From positions 1 to 64,000 of the forward strand of contig NZ_QGKM01000043.1 in NCBI RefSeq assembly GCF_003172875.1: a stretch of DNA of 64,000 nt. The letters are read 5' to 3'. Shown here piece by piece: positions 35,228-43,673 of this stretch; the first letter of the stretch is position 1; each line of letters opens with the position of its first letter. A model generated the notes under the pieces. It was given only the letters and a program-made list of their open reading frames with translations. It ran no database searches and was not told where the DNA came from. The stretch is from Leucothrix pacifica. GTDB lineage: Bacteria; Pseudomonadota; Gammaproteobacteria; Thiotrichales; Thiotrichaceae. The translations under genes were made by a program, and so were the position numbers.

Positions 35228-36133
35228 ATGAGTGAATTAAAACCCAGAAAGCCATTAATGGCAGCGTTAATGTCCTTTATTTTGCCAGGGTTCGGGCAGA
35301 TTTATAACGGAGAGGCCAATCGCGGACTGCTGATATTTATTGGTTTCACGCTGTGCTCCATTCCATTGGTGGTGATGATTGCCTTGTATTTACCGGCAGC
35401 ACTCACCTTGCCAATGTTGGCTCTTACCATTTTGCTGAGTGTGGGATTGTGGCTCTATGGCATCATTGATGCGTGGAAAAAGGCCCGTAAACTGAGCGAG
35501 TACACGCTGAAATCATGGCAAACATCAGGCGCTTATCTGCTGATATTCCTCAGTGCGATGATCTTTATCCTGCCGGGAATGACGCAGTACATTCGTCATA
35601 ATCTGGTGGAGTCTTTCAAAATTCCCTCGGCCAGTATGGAACCATCGGTAATGACCGGTGATGTGCTATTTGCCAATAAACGCTATAACTGCCCGCAATG
35701 CCCCGATGCTATTGAGCGTGGCGATATTGGAATTTTTGTCTACCCGAATAATCGCACGCAATACTACATCAAACGCATTATCGCCTTGCCGGGTGATCGG
35801 GTTGAGATCAACCAGCAGCAAGTGTTTGTGAATGGCCGACCGTTGTCACGTGGTGTACCCGAGCAGCAAGAGGGTAAAGTCATTGTCTCTGAGCAGCTGG
35901 GCAAAGCGGAGTATCAGGTACAGTGGTACACCTCTGATACTGAGGACATGATCGAGCTGATTGTGCCGTCAGGGCAGGTGTTTGTAATGGGCGATAATCG
36001 CAGTAAAACCAGAGACTCACGTGAGTTTGGGCCGGTGCCGATGCGGGATGTGGTTGGAAAAGCGCAGCAGATTTGGTATTCCAAAGGTGAGGAGGGTGTG
36101 CGTTGGGATCGCTTGGGGATGTTATTCGAATAA
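35228..36133 (+). CDS. lepB: TM2-like domain fused to signal peptidase I
   Basis: A ~301-residue protein. The N-terminal ~75 residues read as a TM2-like hydrophobic domain (SFILPGFGQIYNGEANRG, then helices and LYGIIDAWKKAR), and the C-terminal part is type I signal peptidase. The catalytic Ser136 is in IPSASMEPSV, general-base Lys182 is in YYIKRIIALPGD, and the GDNRSKTRDSREFGP box is intact. A CPQCP pair near residue 157 is unusual. I chose ATG 35228 by its AAGGAG spacing of seven. It is third in a sigma-anti-sigma-lepB operon. Whether it is the main LepB or a dedicated one is unknown. Confidence 0.85.
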   Translation: MSELKPRKPLMAALMSFILPGFGQIYNGEANRGLLIFIGFTLCSIPLVVMIALYLPAALTLPMLALTILLSVGLWLYGIIDAWKKARKLSEYTLKSWQTSGAYLLIFLSAMIFILPGMTQYIRHNLVESFKIPSASMEPSVMTGDVLFANKRYNCPQCPDAIERGDIGIFVYPNNRTQYYIKRIIALPGDRVEINQQQVFVNGRPLSRGVPEQQEGKVIVSEQLGKAEYQVQWYTSDTEDMIELIVPSGQVFVMGDNRSKTRDSREFGPVPMRDVVGKAQQIWYSKGEEGVRWDRLGMLFE

Positions 36134-36258
36134 GGGGTTACCTCTTTAATAGTGAAGATTGCTTATCAATGTAGATAATCTCTCAACCCTGTCTGGCGCT
36201 TGACTTTCCATGTCGGGACTTTCAGTATCACCGCTTTCACTCTACAGCGGCAGTACTT

Positions 36259-37005
36259 ATGTCAGATATCCTCACGTTTTTATTATTGGCTTTTGTCGGT
36301 GGTGTTGCTGGCTTTATGAATGTGCTGGCTGGTGGTGGTTCTGCGCTAACCGTGCCGTTGTTAGTATTTATGGGCTACGACCCCACCGTTGCTAACGGCT
36401 CTAACCGAATCGCTATTTTAGCCGAGGCGATGACCGGTGTTGCTGCTTTTAAAAAGAATAAATATTCTGACTTTAAGATGAGTTGGAAGTTGGCTGCAAT
36501 GACCTTGCCCGGCGCTATTTTCGGAGCGATTTATGCGGTCAAGGTCGATGACGAACTGTTTATGAAGATACTTGGTGTCGTCATGGTATTTGTCATTATC
36601 TCCTTGTTATTCCCTAAAGCGAAAGTGTTGGAACACGCCAAAAATCACGCATGGGCTGGTTGGTTAAAGTGGCCAGTGATGTTTCTGGTGGGCTTCTATG
36701 GTGGCTTTATTCAGGCGGGTGTGGGCTTTGTGATTATGGCTTGTCTGACCCACCTATACAGTATGGATCTGATGAAGGTGAACATGCACAAAATGTTCAT
36801 CACGCTGGTGTTTACGATACCAGCGGTGATCTTGTTTACCGTAACGGGCAATATTAACTGGTTTGCGGCAATTGCGTTGGCAGTGGGTATGTCACTGGGT
36901 GCGTGGATTGCGGTGAAGGCGGCGATTAAGAAAGGCGAAGAGGTGATTCGCCTTGTGTTGATGGTGTCCCTCGGCATTATTGCGGTTAAGTTGTTGTTCT
37001 TCTAA
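36259..37005 (+). CDS. TSUP-family (TauE/SafE) membrane transporter
   Basis: The 248-residue protein of the TauE/SafE sulfite-exporter family has eight predicted helices and the repeat motif GGVAGFMNVLAGGGSALTVPLL near the N-terminus and GFYGGFIQAGVGFVIMACL in the second half. Such proteins export sulfite, sulfoacetate or other organosulfur anions; the substrate here is not clear from context. It is a single gene ending six bases from the convergent polyamine synthase gene. Confidence 0.86.
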   Translation: MSDILTFLLLAFVGGVAGFMNVLAGGGSALTVPLLVFMGYDPTVANGSNRIAILAEAMTGVAAFKKNKYSDFKMSWKLAAMTLPGAIFGAIYAVKVDDELFMKILGVVMVFVIISLLFPKAKVLEHAKNHAWAGWLKWPVMFLVGFYGGFIQAGVGFVIMACLTHLYSMDLMKVNMHKMFITLVFTIPAVILFTVTGNINWFAAIALAVGMSLGAWIAVKAAIKKGEEVIRLVLMVSLGIIAVKLLFF

Positions 37006-37010
37006 AGCAA

Positions 37011-38582
37011 CTACTCCCCATCCTGCAACGCCTGATACCCCTCCGCGTAGTATTGCATCAATTTCAGCGTTTGCAGTTGATTCGCGGGTAACTCCAGCGG
37101 TGGCAAATCACTAGGATGATCCAGCGTAAACTGCCAGTCATTATCCGTCACATAGCGCGTGTCCTTGGGAATAGCGCGCTGCTTACTAAATGCCGTATCC
37201 GAGGTCATCACATAGCCCCAAGGCCCAAATGACGGCACTTGGCTATAAACGGCCTGCACTGATTCAAACACAGTATCCAAAGTACTCGCCACACACCAAA
37301 ACGCATTACGCTGAAGCCATGGGCTGGATGCCTGAGTAATCATCACACCACCCACACTTAAACGACGTGCCACTTTTCGGTAAAACTCCACGGTGTACAG
37401 GCGGGCAATATCTGCCGTATCCGGGTCTGGCAGGTCGATAATAACTACATCAAACAGGTCGCCATCGCTTTCTAACCAGCGCCAGGCATCAGTGTTGTGA
37501 ACGGTGACTTTTGGGTTAGCCAGTGCGTTTTTATTGAGTACTTTAAGCTTATCCAAGTCGCGTCCCAGATTTGTCACAGCAGGGTCAAGGTCGACCAAGG
37601 CAATCTGTTTTATCGTGTCGTATTTGAGTAGCTCACGCGCAGCCAAGCCATCGCCACCACCAATAATTAATGCACGTTCTAGGCTCCGACTATGACTGGC
37701 TGGCAAATGCACCAATGGTTCGTGATAGCGGTATTCATCCATACTGGAGAATTGCAGGCTGCCATTTAAGAACAACCGCAGGTCGCGACCACGCTCAGTG
37801 ACCACCACTTTTTGATAAGTCGATTGCTCGGTATGAATAACAGGGTCTTGGTATAAAGAGCGTTCCAGAATGCCGGTAAATATCGTCGTGAATTGGCTGA
37901 TCAACAATAAGCCCACAACGGCAGACGAGCTCATCAGCAGGTGCAGCTTGGGTTTAATGAGTTGATGACGAAAATGCCAGACAACTACCAATGCTACGAG
38001 CAAGTTCACCGCGCCAATCGCAAACGCTGTCAGCAAATGCCCAAGGTAGGGCAGCAGAATAAACGGAAACAATAATGAGGCCAGCAGCGCACCGACGTAA
38101 TCGGTTGCCAGCACTTCACTTAAGCCCTGACGAATACCTTTGTCTTGCTCGATGACACGGGTTAGTAGCGGGATTTCCATACCCACCAGAATGCTGATCG
38201 TGGCGATTACAATCAGCATGGCGGGGTAGTAATACTGCGTCCACGCGTAGGCGGCGTAGAGCAGCAGCGCCGATAAGCCGCCGACAAGCCCCAGTAATAT
38301 TTCCACGCGCACAAATGCGCCTAGCAGATCTTGTTTAACAAACTGCGCCAGCCACGCCCCAACGCCCATAAAAAACAAAAACAGGCCGATGGTCACGGAG
38401 TAATGAACGACACCGGACCCTAATAAATACGTCGAGAGGCTGCTGATAAGTAGCTCATAAATGAGGCTACAACCAGCAATAATGAAAATCGAGAATAACA
38501 GTAGGCGTTGGTCAGCAACGCTAGGTGACTGAGGGGGGTGACCGGACTCAATCACCGAGTCAGAATTAACCAACGACCGCAC
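37011..38582 (-). CDS. Membrane-bound polyamine aminopropyltransferase (spermidine synthase-like)
   Basis: The 523-residue protein has an N-terminal membrane domain of about seven helices (residues ~25-240, with the family text CSLIYELLISSLSTYLLGS and GMEIPLLTRVIEQ) and a C-terminal spermidine synthase fold. There, GGGDGLAARELL near 310 binds decarboxylated AdoMet, VDLDPAV follows, and the catalytic Asp lies in VVIIDLPDPDT near 383. In the soluble SpeE the last motif is usually DSTDP, so the acceptor site may differ. Last gene of an operon with DUF350 and DUF4178 proteins; its start overlaps the DUF350 stop by 17 bases. Confidence 0.87.
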   Translation of the reverse strand: MRSLVNSDSVIESGHPPQSPSVADQRLLLFSIFIIAGCSLIYELLISSLSTYLLGSGVVHYSVTIGLFLFFMGVGAWLAQFVKQDLLGAFVRVEILLGLVGGLSALLLYAAYAWTQYYYPAMLIVIATISILVGMEIPLLTRVIEQDKGIRQGLSEVLATDYVGALLASLLFPFILLPYLGHLLTAFAIGAVNLLVALVVVWHFRHQLIKPKLHLLMSSSAVVGLLLISQFTTIFTGILERSLYQDPVIHTEQSTYQKVVVTERGRDLRLFLNGSLQFSSMDEYRYHEPLVHLPASHSRSLERALIIGGGDGLAARELLKYDTIKQIALVDLDPAVTNLGRDLDKLKVLNKNALANPKVTVHNTDAWRWLESDGDLFDVVIIDLPDPDTADIARLYTVEFYRKVARRLSVGGVMITQASSPWLQRNAFWCVASTLDTVFESVQAVYSQVPSFGPWGYVMTSDTAFSKQRAIPKDTRYVTDNDWQFTLDHPSDLPPLELPANQLQTLKLMQYYAEGYQALQDGE

Positions 38583-38847
38583 TCGCGATGATGATACAGA
38601 CGCCTAAAATCATGCTGCCAGCCAAAATCGCTAGTGCGCGGTTGCCTTTGTGAGCGACTTCATCCGCAAGGTTGCCGGGGGTTAGCCAGTCAACCACTTT
38701 AAAGCCGATGGTCGCCATCACGATGCCAATTAATGAATATAAAACAGTTGCAACGATGCCACCTGCCAGCCCTGACAAGGAGGTATCCGCAGCGATTGCC
38801 GGTGTGCTAAATAAAAACAGGCTAAGTGCCAAAATACGTGGGTTCAT
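38566..38847 (-). CDS. DUF350 membrane protein
   Basis: The 93-residue protein has a signal-peptide-like first helix (ALSLFLFSTPAIAAD, cleavage near 20) and two helices (GIVATVLYSLIGIVMATIGF and ALAILAGSMILGVCIIIA), about one DUF350 repeat. DUF350 proteins such as YjfL are small inner-membrane proteins of unknown function, often in clusters with PspA or polyamine enzymes. GGAGT lies before the ATG. It lies between the 60-residue membrane protein and the polyamine synthase. Confidence 0.82.
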   Translation of the reverse strand: MNPRILALSLFLFSTPAIAADTSLSGLAGGIVATVLYSLIGIVMATIGFKVVDWLTPGNLADEVAHKGNRALAILAGSMILGVCIIIASAVVG

Positions 38848-38885
38848 AGGATTACTCCGAAATGCAGATGTGTTGATGAATAAGG

Positions 38886-39068
38886 TTATTTTCCGGTGGA
38901 AGGGCCGCCGCCCGCCCAGCCGCGCGAGCCAACATACAAAATGCGACCACTGGAATCCCGCTCCTTAGTGACTGTCGCTTCGCCCATGCCTTGCCAGGAA
39001 GCCCAAAGCGGCAGCAGCACTAAGGCAGCGCAAAAAAGGATAATCATAATCAGGGTTAATTTACTCAT
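38886..39068 (-). CDS. 60-residue membrane peptide in the DUF4178 operon
   Basis: This small protein has one N-terminal helix (LIMIILFCAALVLLPLWASW) and a short polar tail ending GSRGWAGGGPSTGK, Gly-rich like the tails of proteins beside other DUF350 genes. It fits tightly between the DUF4178 gene (two bases) and the DUF350 gene (38 bases), which supports a real gene. No family is recognised. Confidence 0.6.
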   Translation of the reverse strand: MSKLTLIMIILFCAALVLLPLWASWQGMGEATVTKERDSSGRILYVGSRGWAGGGPSTGK

Positions 39069-39070
39069 GT

Positions 39071-40273
39071 TTAAATCCCTGTCTCTTTACGGATACGTTT
39101 GCGGCGTATTCTCATAATGAAAAAGGCCAGTAGCAGGGCGGTAATCCCCCCAAGAATGATCGGCAACAGCGATACGACGTTTTTGGTAATGGTGCCGCGC
39201 AGTGTGACTTGTGACCAGTTTTTTAATTCATCCGGCAGCAGTGATAACTGATAACGGTCACCTGCAGGTAATACCACTCTGGGAGCATCGTGGGTTTGGC
39301 TTTCCGTCCATGGTCCGTCACTGTCACGACCACTTTCGCGCCACAGTGATACCGGTACTTCTGCCACGGTTGACTGATCGCTGTCTTTAACCACTAAGTC
39401 GCCGTCAAAACTGCCATTACCCGAACCAATCGAACCAGACATTGAAAACTCAACCAAGCCTTTTTTATCCAGTGTAAAGCTACCGAGATCAATCGGCTTT
39501 TTTAGTAGCTGTGAATTAATGGTGGTGGAGGGCACGGTCATTAGCGTCTGCTCCATCATCGACATGCCAAAAAAGCCCAGCACCAAACAGATGATGGTGG
39601 CGAAAGCGAGTTTTATGGCCAGACCAGCGCGCTTGATTGAGGCAATGACTTCTGTTTTACCGAACCCTGCTAGTAAATCGGTAGGCTCTATTTTGACGGC
39701 TTCAAAGGCTTCGATTTCTTTGTTATTGCCCTGTTCATCCAGCAATATTTCCAGACTTTTATTGTCCTTCTCATAAGTCAGCACCTGCTCATCTTCAGTC
39801 GGTCGGTAAGAGAACTCTCCGACTGCCGACATGAGTGACCAGCGGCCCACTTCATAACTGATATCACCTTCCGGAATCCCGCTGGTGATTTTGGCTTTGC
39901 GCGACCAGTTATAGCCCGTTTTATCCTGTACGATCCAAGCTAATTCGCGTGCGCTGTTGATTACCCACCATGTGTGATAATGCCACGGGGTGCGCTCCCA
40001 GGCATCGTCTTCTTTGTCCCACTCCTCAACAACGCCGGCATAACTTTGGCAACCAATCACTTGCCAGGTCGTGCCGTCCATGTCGAAAAAGGCGTGTAAC
40101 TTAAACAGAGGATTATTAGGGATTTCAGGCTTATAGGTGGGTGGTTGTTCATTGTCACCCGTACGCGTACCGCAAGACTCACACACCATCATCATCGAAT
40201 TTGGATTGTACTGGCGCATGGGAAAACCGCAGTTACTGCAATTGACGACACTGACCGGTTCAAATTCCTTCAT
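39071..40273 (-). CDS. DUF4178 protein with zinc ribbon and two membrane helices
   Basis: A ~400-residue protein. Residues ~9-40 form a zinc ribbon (NCSNCGFPM then CESCGTR). A DUF4178 beta domain follows (FFDMDGTTWQVIGCQSYAGVVEEW, WVINSARELAWIV), then a helix near 225-245, a periplasmic beta-rich region and a C-terminal helix (SLLPIILGGITALLLAFFIM) with a basic RRKRIRK end. I start at ATG 40273, which makes an ATGA overlap with the upstream DUF4178 gene. Function unknown; membrane-anchored. Confidence 0.78.
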   Translation of the reverse strand: MKEFEPVSVVNCSNCGFPMRQYNPNSMMMVCESCGTRTGDNEQPPTYKPEIPNNPLFKLHAFFDMDGTTWQVIGCQSYAGVVEEWDKEDDAWERTPWHYHTWWVINSARELAWIVQDKTGYNWSRKAKITSGIPEGDISYEVGRWSLMSAVGEFSYRPTEDEQVLTYEKDNKSLEILLDEQGNNKEIEAFEAVKIEPTDLLAGFGKTEVIASIKRAGLAIKLAFATIICLVLGFFGMSMMEQTLMTVPSTTINSQLLKKPIDLGSFTLDKKGLVEFSMSGSIGSGNGSFDGDLVVKDSDQSTVAEVPVSLWRESGRDSDGPWTESQTHDAPRVVLPAGDRYQLSLLPDELKNWSQVTLRGTITKNVVSLLPIILGGITALLLAFFIMRIRRKRIRKETGI

Positions 40274-40881
40274 GCCTGATCCCACTTGATATCACGCAGA
40301 TTAAACACTTCTGACTGAGACACATAGGCACTGTTGCCGTCGATCTCTAAGGAATACTCATCACCATCGGCCACACCGTCCATATAAGTAATGGTTTCAC
40401 TGGCCACCGGCTCGTTGGGAAGCATGCCTTCGCGACCGATAATCACCGCGTCAAATTTCTCAGTAATGAATAAGCTGGGGCCATTGGGGAGTGATAACAT
40501 TTGACCGACGCCGACTGACTCACTGCCGCTCAGGGTGATCTCATCACCGGGTGCATGGCGGTAGTAAACGCCGTCATCTTCCTCAACCCAAAAGCCATCG
40601 CCCTGATTATTCTCGACCCACCATTCGTCCCATGTACCCATGCCGTATTGAAAACGAATGCGCCCGCGAACGGTGAATTGTGCTCCATCTGGCGCGTTAC
40701 CACGTAAGCCCACGCGTAGATAACTGGGTGCGTCTAACGGTGTTTTTTGCCCGTCTTCGGCTTGCCATACTTGATTGCTCAGACGCACCCAAGCTCCGCA
40801 GTAACTGCAGTCGATGCTTCGTATGAACGGTGAGACTCCTTCAATGGCGCCGCCGCAACTAGGGCAGTTCAGAGTGGCCAT
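40270..40881 (-). CDS. DUF4178 protein with zinc ribbon, soluble
   Basis: The 203-residue soluble protein starts with a zinc ribbon (CPSCGGAI then CSYCGAW) and continues with two DUF4178-like beta units: LRVGLRGNAPDGAQFTVRGR then WDEWWVENNQGDGFWVEEDDG. It is the first gene of the five-gene operon DUF4178-DUF4178-60 aa-DUF350-polyamine synthase. Its short upstream region (~90 bases) must hold the promoter. Function unknown; the clustering suggests a membrane-associated polyamine-linked process. Confidence 0.8.
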   Translation of the reverse strand: MATLNCPSCGGAIEGVSPFIRSIDCSYCGAWVRLSNQVWQAEDGQKTPLDAPSYLRVGLRGNAPDGAQFTVRGRIRFQYGMGTWDEWWVENNQGDGFWVEEDDGVYYRHAPGDEITLSGSESVGVGQMLSLPNGPSLFITEKFDAVIIGREGMLPNEPVASETITYMDGVADGDEYSLEIDGNSAYVSQSEVFNLRDIKWDQA

Positions 40882-40973
40882 GATCTGATCCTGTCATTTT
40901 TATAATAATCCTAATCATAGCTTAGCTGGCAGGCTTTTGCGATGGTGAATTACTCAGCACCACCGGGTATAGA

Positions 40974-42152
40974 TTATTCTTTATTCTGTGTTTCTATTGT
41001 CTCCAGCGCGTGGCTAAGTGCAGCCAAAGCGGCTCCATTTAGCGTCGCTTCTTTACCCATCAAAGGTGTTGATATCACAGGCTGTCGCCGTGAGCTTTGC
41101 AGTAAGATTTCTAATCGTGGCTTGAGGCGCTGGAATAATTTATCCGAACGAAAATCAATGAGCACCTCATCCAGATCCAGCACGCTGTTTAATACGTTGA
41201 TAGCATCACAAATATGCTCGCAGTATATATCTACAACTTCCAGTACGTGAGGATCACGCTTGTCAATGTAGTCCGCCAGCGTATCAAGGTCATCGCGTGC
41301 TTCACCCAGCTCTTTCAGTAAGTCTGCAAGGCTGCCATCAGTCGTCAACAAGTGTTCAAAGGAGGTAGTATTGGGTTCGCGACGGTTAACATGTAAGGAA
41401 CCAATTTCACCAGTCCAGCCACCACTGCCTTTGAGGATTTGGCCTTTCAGTGAAATGCCTGAACCCACACCGGTGTAGAGATACAGATAAGCAAAGTAAA
41501 TCTCACGTAAGCGTGGCTGCTGATATAGCTCAGAGGTGGCTGCCAAATTGACGTCATTTTCTAAAGTCATTGGATAATCAATCTCTTGCCTAAGCGACTC
41601 AATAAACTCACTGCCTTCGATACAGGTTAATTTGGGTGATGTAGGAATGGTGTTGTTTTCCACAACACCGGGTATGGCCAGAGTGAGTCCGAAGACACGC
41701 TCAGGAAAGGGAACAGCCGCTTCTAACAGACTGACGGCTTTCACAATGCTCTTGATTAAAATCTCAGCGTCCTGATGCTTTTCCACTTTAAGATCAGCTA
41801 GTGCGGTGCTTTTACCGGTGTAGTCAACCCACGCCATGCCAAGCTCGGTTGAGGTCTTAGTGGGGCGTAGCACAATGCCAAAGGCAAATGCTGCGTTGGG
41901 ATTAAGTGACAACAAGGATATTGGCCTGCCTTGTCTGCCGTCACGTGGACGGTTTTCTGACTCTAGTACCAGATTGTCTTCAAGCAAGTCATTCATCACC
42001 GAAGAGACAGCAGCAGCGGATAGTGACAAGGCAGGTCCTAGTGCCGAGCGAGAGCTGTCACCTTCATAACGTAAATGAGAAAGCACTGCTCTTCTGTTTA
42101 GGTGCCTGATTCTTGCTGGCCCCCTTGATGCGCCCTGTTTTTGCTTGCTCAT
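40974..42152 (-). CDS. ROK-family transcriptional repressor
   Basis: The ~392-residue ROK (NagC/XylR/Mlc-type) regulator has an N-terminal winged helix (LNRRAVLSHLRYEGDSSRSA, then SAAAVSSVMNDLLEDNLV) and a sugar-kinase-like fold. FGLTLAIPGVV and YLYLYTGVGSGISLKGQ are present, but the usual zinc motif CxCGxxGCxE is not visible. AGGAGG lies before ATG 42152. It is divergent from a glucose-type ABC operon, which it most likely controls through inverted repeats at 42226-42272. Confidence 0.87.
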   Translation of the reverse strand: MSKQKQGASRGPARIRHLNRRAVLSHLRYEGDSSRSALGPALSLSAAAVSSVMNDLLEDNLVLESENRPRDGRQGRPISLLSLNPNAAFAFGIVLRPTKTSTELGMAWVDYTGKSTALADLKVEKHQDAEILIKSIVKAVSLLEAAVPFPERVFGLTLAIPGVVENNTIPTSPKLTCIEGSEFIESLRQEIDYPMTLENDVNLAATSELYQQPRLREIYFAYLYLYTGVGSGISLKGQILKGSGGWTGEIGSLHVNRREPNTTSFEHLLTTDGSLADLLKELGEARDDLDTLADYIDKRDPHVLEVVDIYCEHICDAINVLNSVLDLDEVLIDFRSDKLFQRLKPRLEILLQSSRRQPVISTPLMGKEATLNGAALAALSHALETIETQNKE

Positions 42153-42225
42153 GTGCTTATAACCTCCTGATGTTTGGGCAATATACTGCAAATCTATCCA
42201 GATATCTGTAGTTGATTTTAATTAG

Positions 42226-42272
42226 TTCACAAAGTGAATTATATTATTTACTTCGGAAAATAAATAATATAA
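42226..42272. promoter_or_regulatory. Two inverted repeats in the ROK/glucose-transporter divergent promoter
   Basis: TTCAC-AAA-GTGAA (42226-42238) is a 5-bp inverted repeat. Directly after it TTATATTATTTA (42239-42250) and TAAATAATATAA (42261-42272) are perfect 12-bp arms around CTTCGGAAAA. Both lie between the ROK gene and the binding-protein gene, about 60-105 bases before ATG 42331. ROK repressors bind AT-rich inverted repeats, so these are likely operators; the second could also be an mRNA hairpin. Confidence 0.6.
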
Positions 42273-42330
42273 GGTTTGCGCAGCTGTTCCAGAAACCGGA
42301 GCAGATTTATTTTTACCGGAGGAAGTCGAA

Positions 42331-43581
42331 ATGAGAATTTCAAAAATTGGTTTAAGCGTTGCTTTAGCACTTGGTCTGTCAATGAGCGCACAAGCGGCTG
42401 ATGTAGAAGTACTGCACTACTGGACATCGGGCGGCGAAGCTAAGTCAGTCGCCGAGCTAAAGAAAATGTTGGAAGAAAAAGGGCACGGCTGGAAAGATTT
42501 TGCAGTAGCTGGTGGTGGCGGTGAAAGTGCAATGACCGTACTAAAGTCTCGCGTTGTTTCTGGTAACCCTCCCGCAGCGGCACAAATCAAAGGCCCAAGT
42601 ATTCAGGAGTGGGGCGAAGAGGGCGTATTAGCAAACATCGACTCTGTAGCGAAAGCGGAAGGTTGGGATGCGTTACTACCAAGCGTTGTATCAGATGTTA
42701 TGAAGTACAACGGCGAATACGTGGCAGTACCTGTAAACGTGCATCGTGTTAACTGGATGTGGGCAAACCCGGAAGTATTCAGAAAAGCAGGCGCAACCGT
42801 TCCGACAACATGGGATGAGTTCTTTGTTGCGGCCGATAAAATCAAAGCAGCCGGTATGACAGCGGTGGCTCATGGCGGACAGCCTTGGCAAGACGCCACA
42901 ACCTTTGAGTCGGTTGTGTTGGGTGTTGGCGGTGCAGAATTCTATAATCAGGCATTCGTTAAGCTAGACCCTGAGGCGATCAAAAGCCCAACCATGATCA
43001 AGGCTTTAAATACGTTCCGTAAAATCAAAGCTTACACCGATGAAGGTGCACCAGGACGTGACTGGAATCTGGCAACTGCGATGGTTATTAAAGGCGAAGC
43101 GGGTATGCAATTTATGGGTGACTGGGCAAAAGGTGAGTTCACTGCTGCGGGTAAAAAGCCGGGTGCTGACTATATCTGTGCTGCAGCACCGGGCACGTCG
43201 AATGCTTACACGTTCAATATCGATAGCTTTGTGATGTTCGATTTGGATAACAAGGAATTAGAGGAGGGCCAGAATGATTTGGCAAGCACTATTCTAAGCC
43301 CTGAGTTTCAGGAAGTGTTTAACCTGAATAAAGGTTCAGTACCAGCACGCCTGAACTTATCGATGAGCAAGTTTGATGACTGTGCAAAGCTGTCATCTGT
43401 TGACTTCGTTAGTTCGTCAATTGACAAAACATTGGTGCCAAGTATGGCGCATGGAATGTCTACATTCTCTGCAGTACAAGGGGCAATCTCTGATGCAGTG
43501 ACTGAGTTCTATAACAATGATTCTGTCACAGCAGAGGCTGCGGCTGACAAAATGGTTAATGCTATTGCGGCTGCTCAGTAG
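42331..43581 (+). CDS. Glucose/mannose-type ABC transporter substrate-binding protein
   Basis: The 416-residue periplasmic receptor has a signal peptide ending SMSAQAAD (~23) and the pattern of GtsA-type glucose-binding proteins: VLHYWTSGGEAKSVAEL, NPPAAAQIKGPSIQEW, VPVNVHRVNWMW and GMQFMGDWAKGEF. Trp and His residues in these blocks line the sugar site. GGAGGA precedes the ATG. It is the first gene of a five-gene operon with two permeases, an ATPase and glucokinase, which supports glucose as substrate. Confidence 0.9.
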   Translation: MRISKIGLSVALALGLSMSAQAADVEVLHYWTSGGEAKSVAELKKMLEEKGHGWKDFAVAGGGGESAMTVLKSRVVSGNPPAAAQIKGPSIQEWGEEGVLANIDSVAKAEGWDALLPSVVSDVMKYNGEYVAVPVNVHRVNWMWANPEVFRKAGATVPTTWDEFFVAADKIKAAGMTAVAHGGQPWQDATTFESVVLGVGGAEFYNQAFVKLDPEAIKSPTMIKALNTFRKIKAYTDEGAPGRDWNLATAMVIKGEAGMQFMGDWAKGEFTAAGKKPGADYICAAAPGTSNAYTFNIDSFVMFDLDNKELEEGQNDLASTILSPEFQEVFNLNKGSVPARLNLSMSKFDDCAKLSSVDFVSSSIDKTLVPSMAHGMSTFSAVQGAISDAVTEFYNNDSVTAEAAADKMVNAIAAAQ

Positions 43582-43673
43582 TCTCTAGCCTTTCCAGTGG
43601 ACTGAGGCTTGGCATGTAGTGCTGAGTCTCAGTTTCTTCTCTGTTTTAGTATTTCAGGAGGGTTCATCTTGTC

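Noticed and set aside
40942-41250. Plus-strand 102-codon frame opposite the ROK gene
   Set aside because: It lies antisense to the end of a well-supported ROK gene and has the composition of a shadow frame.
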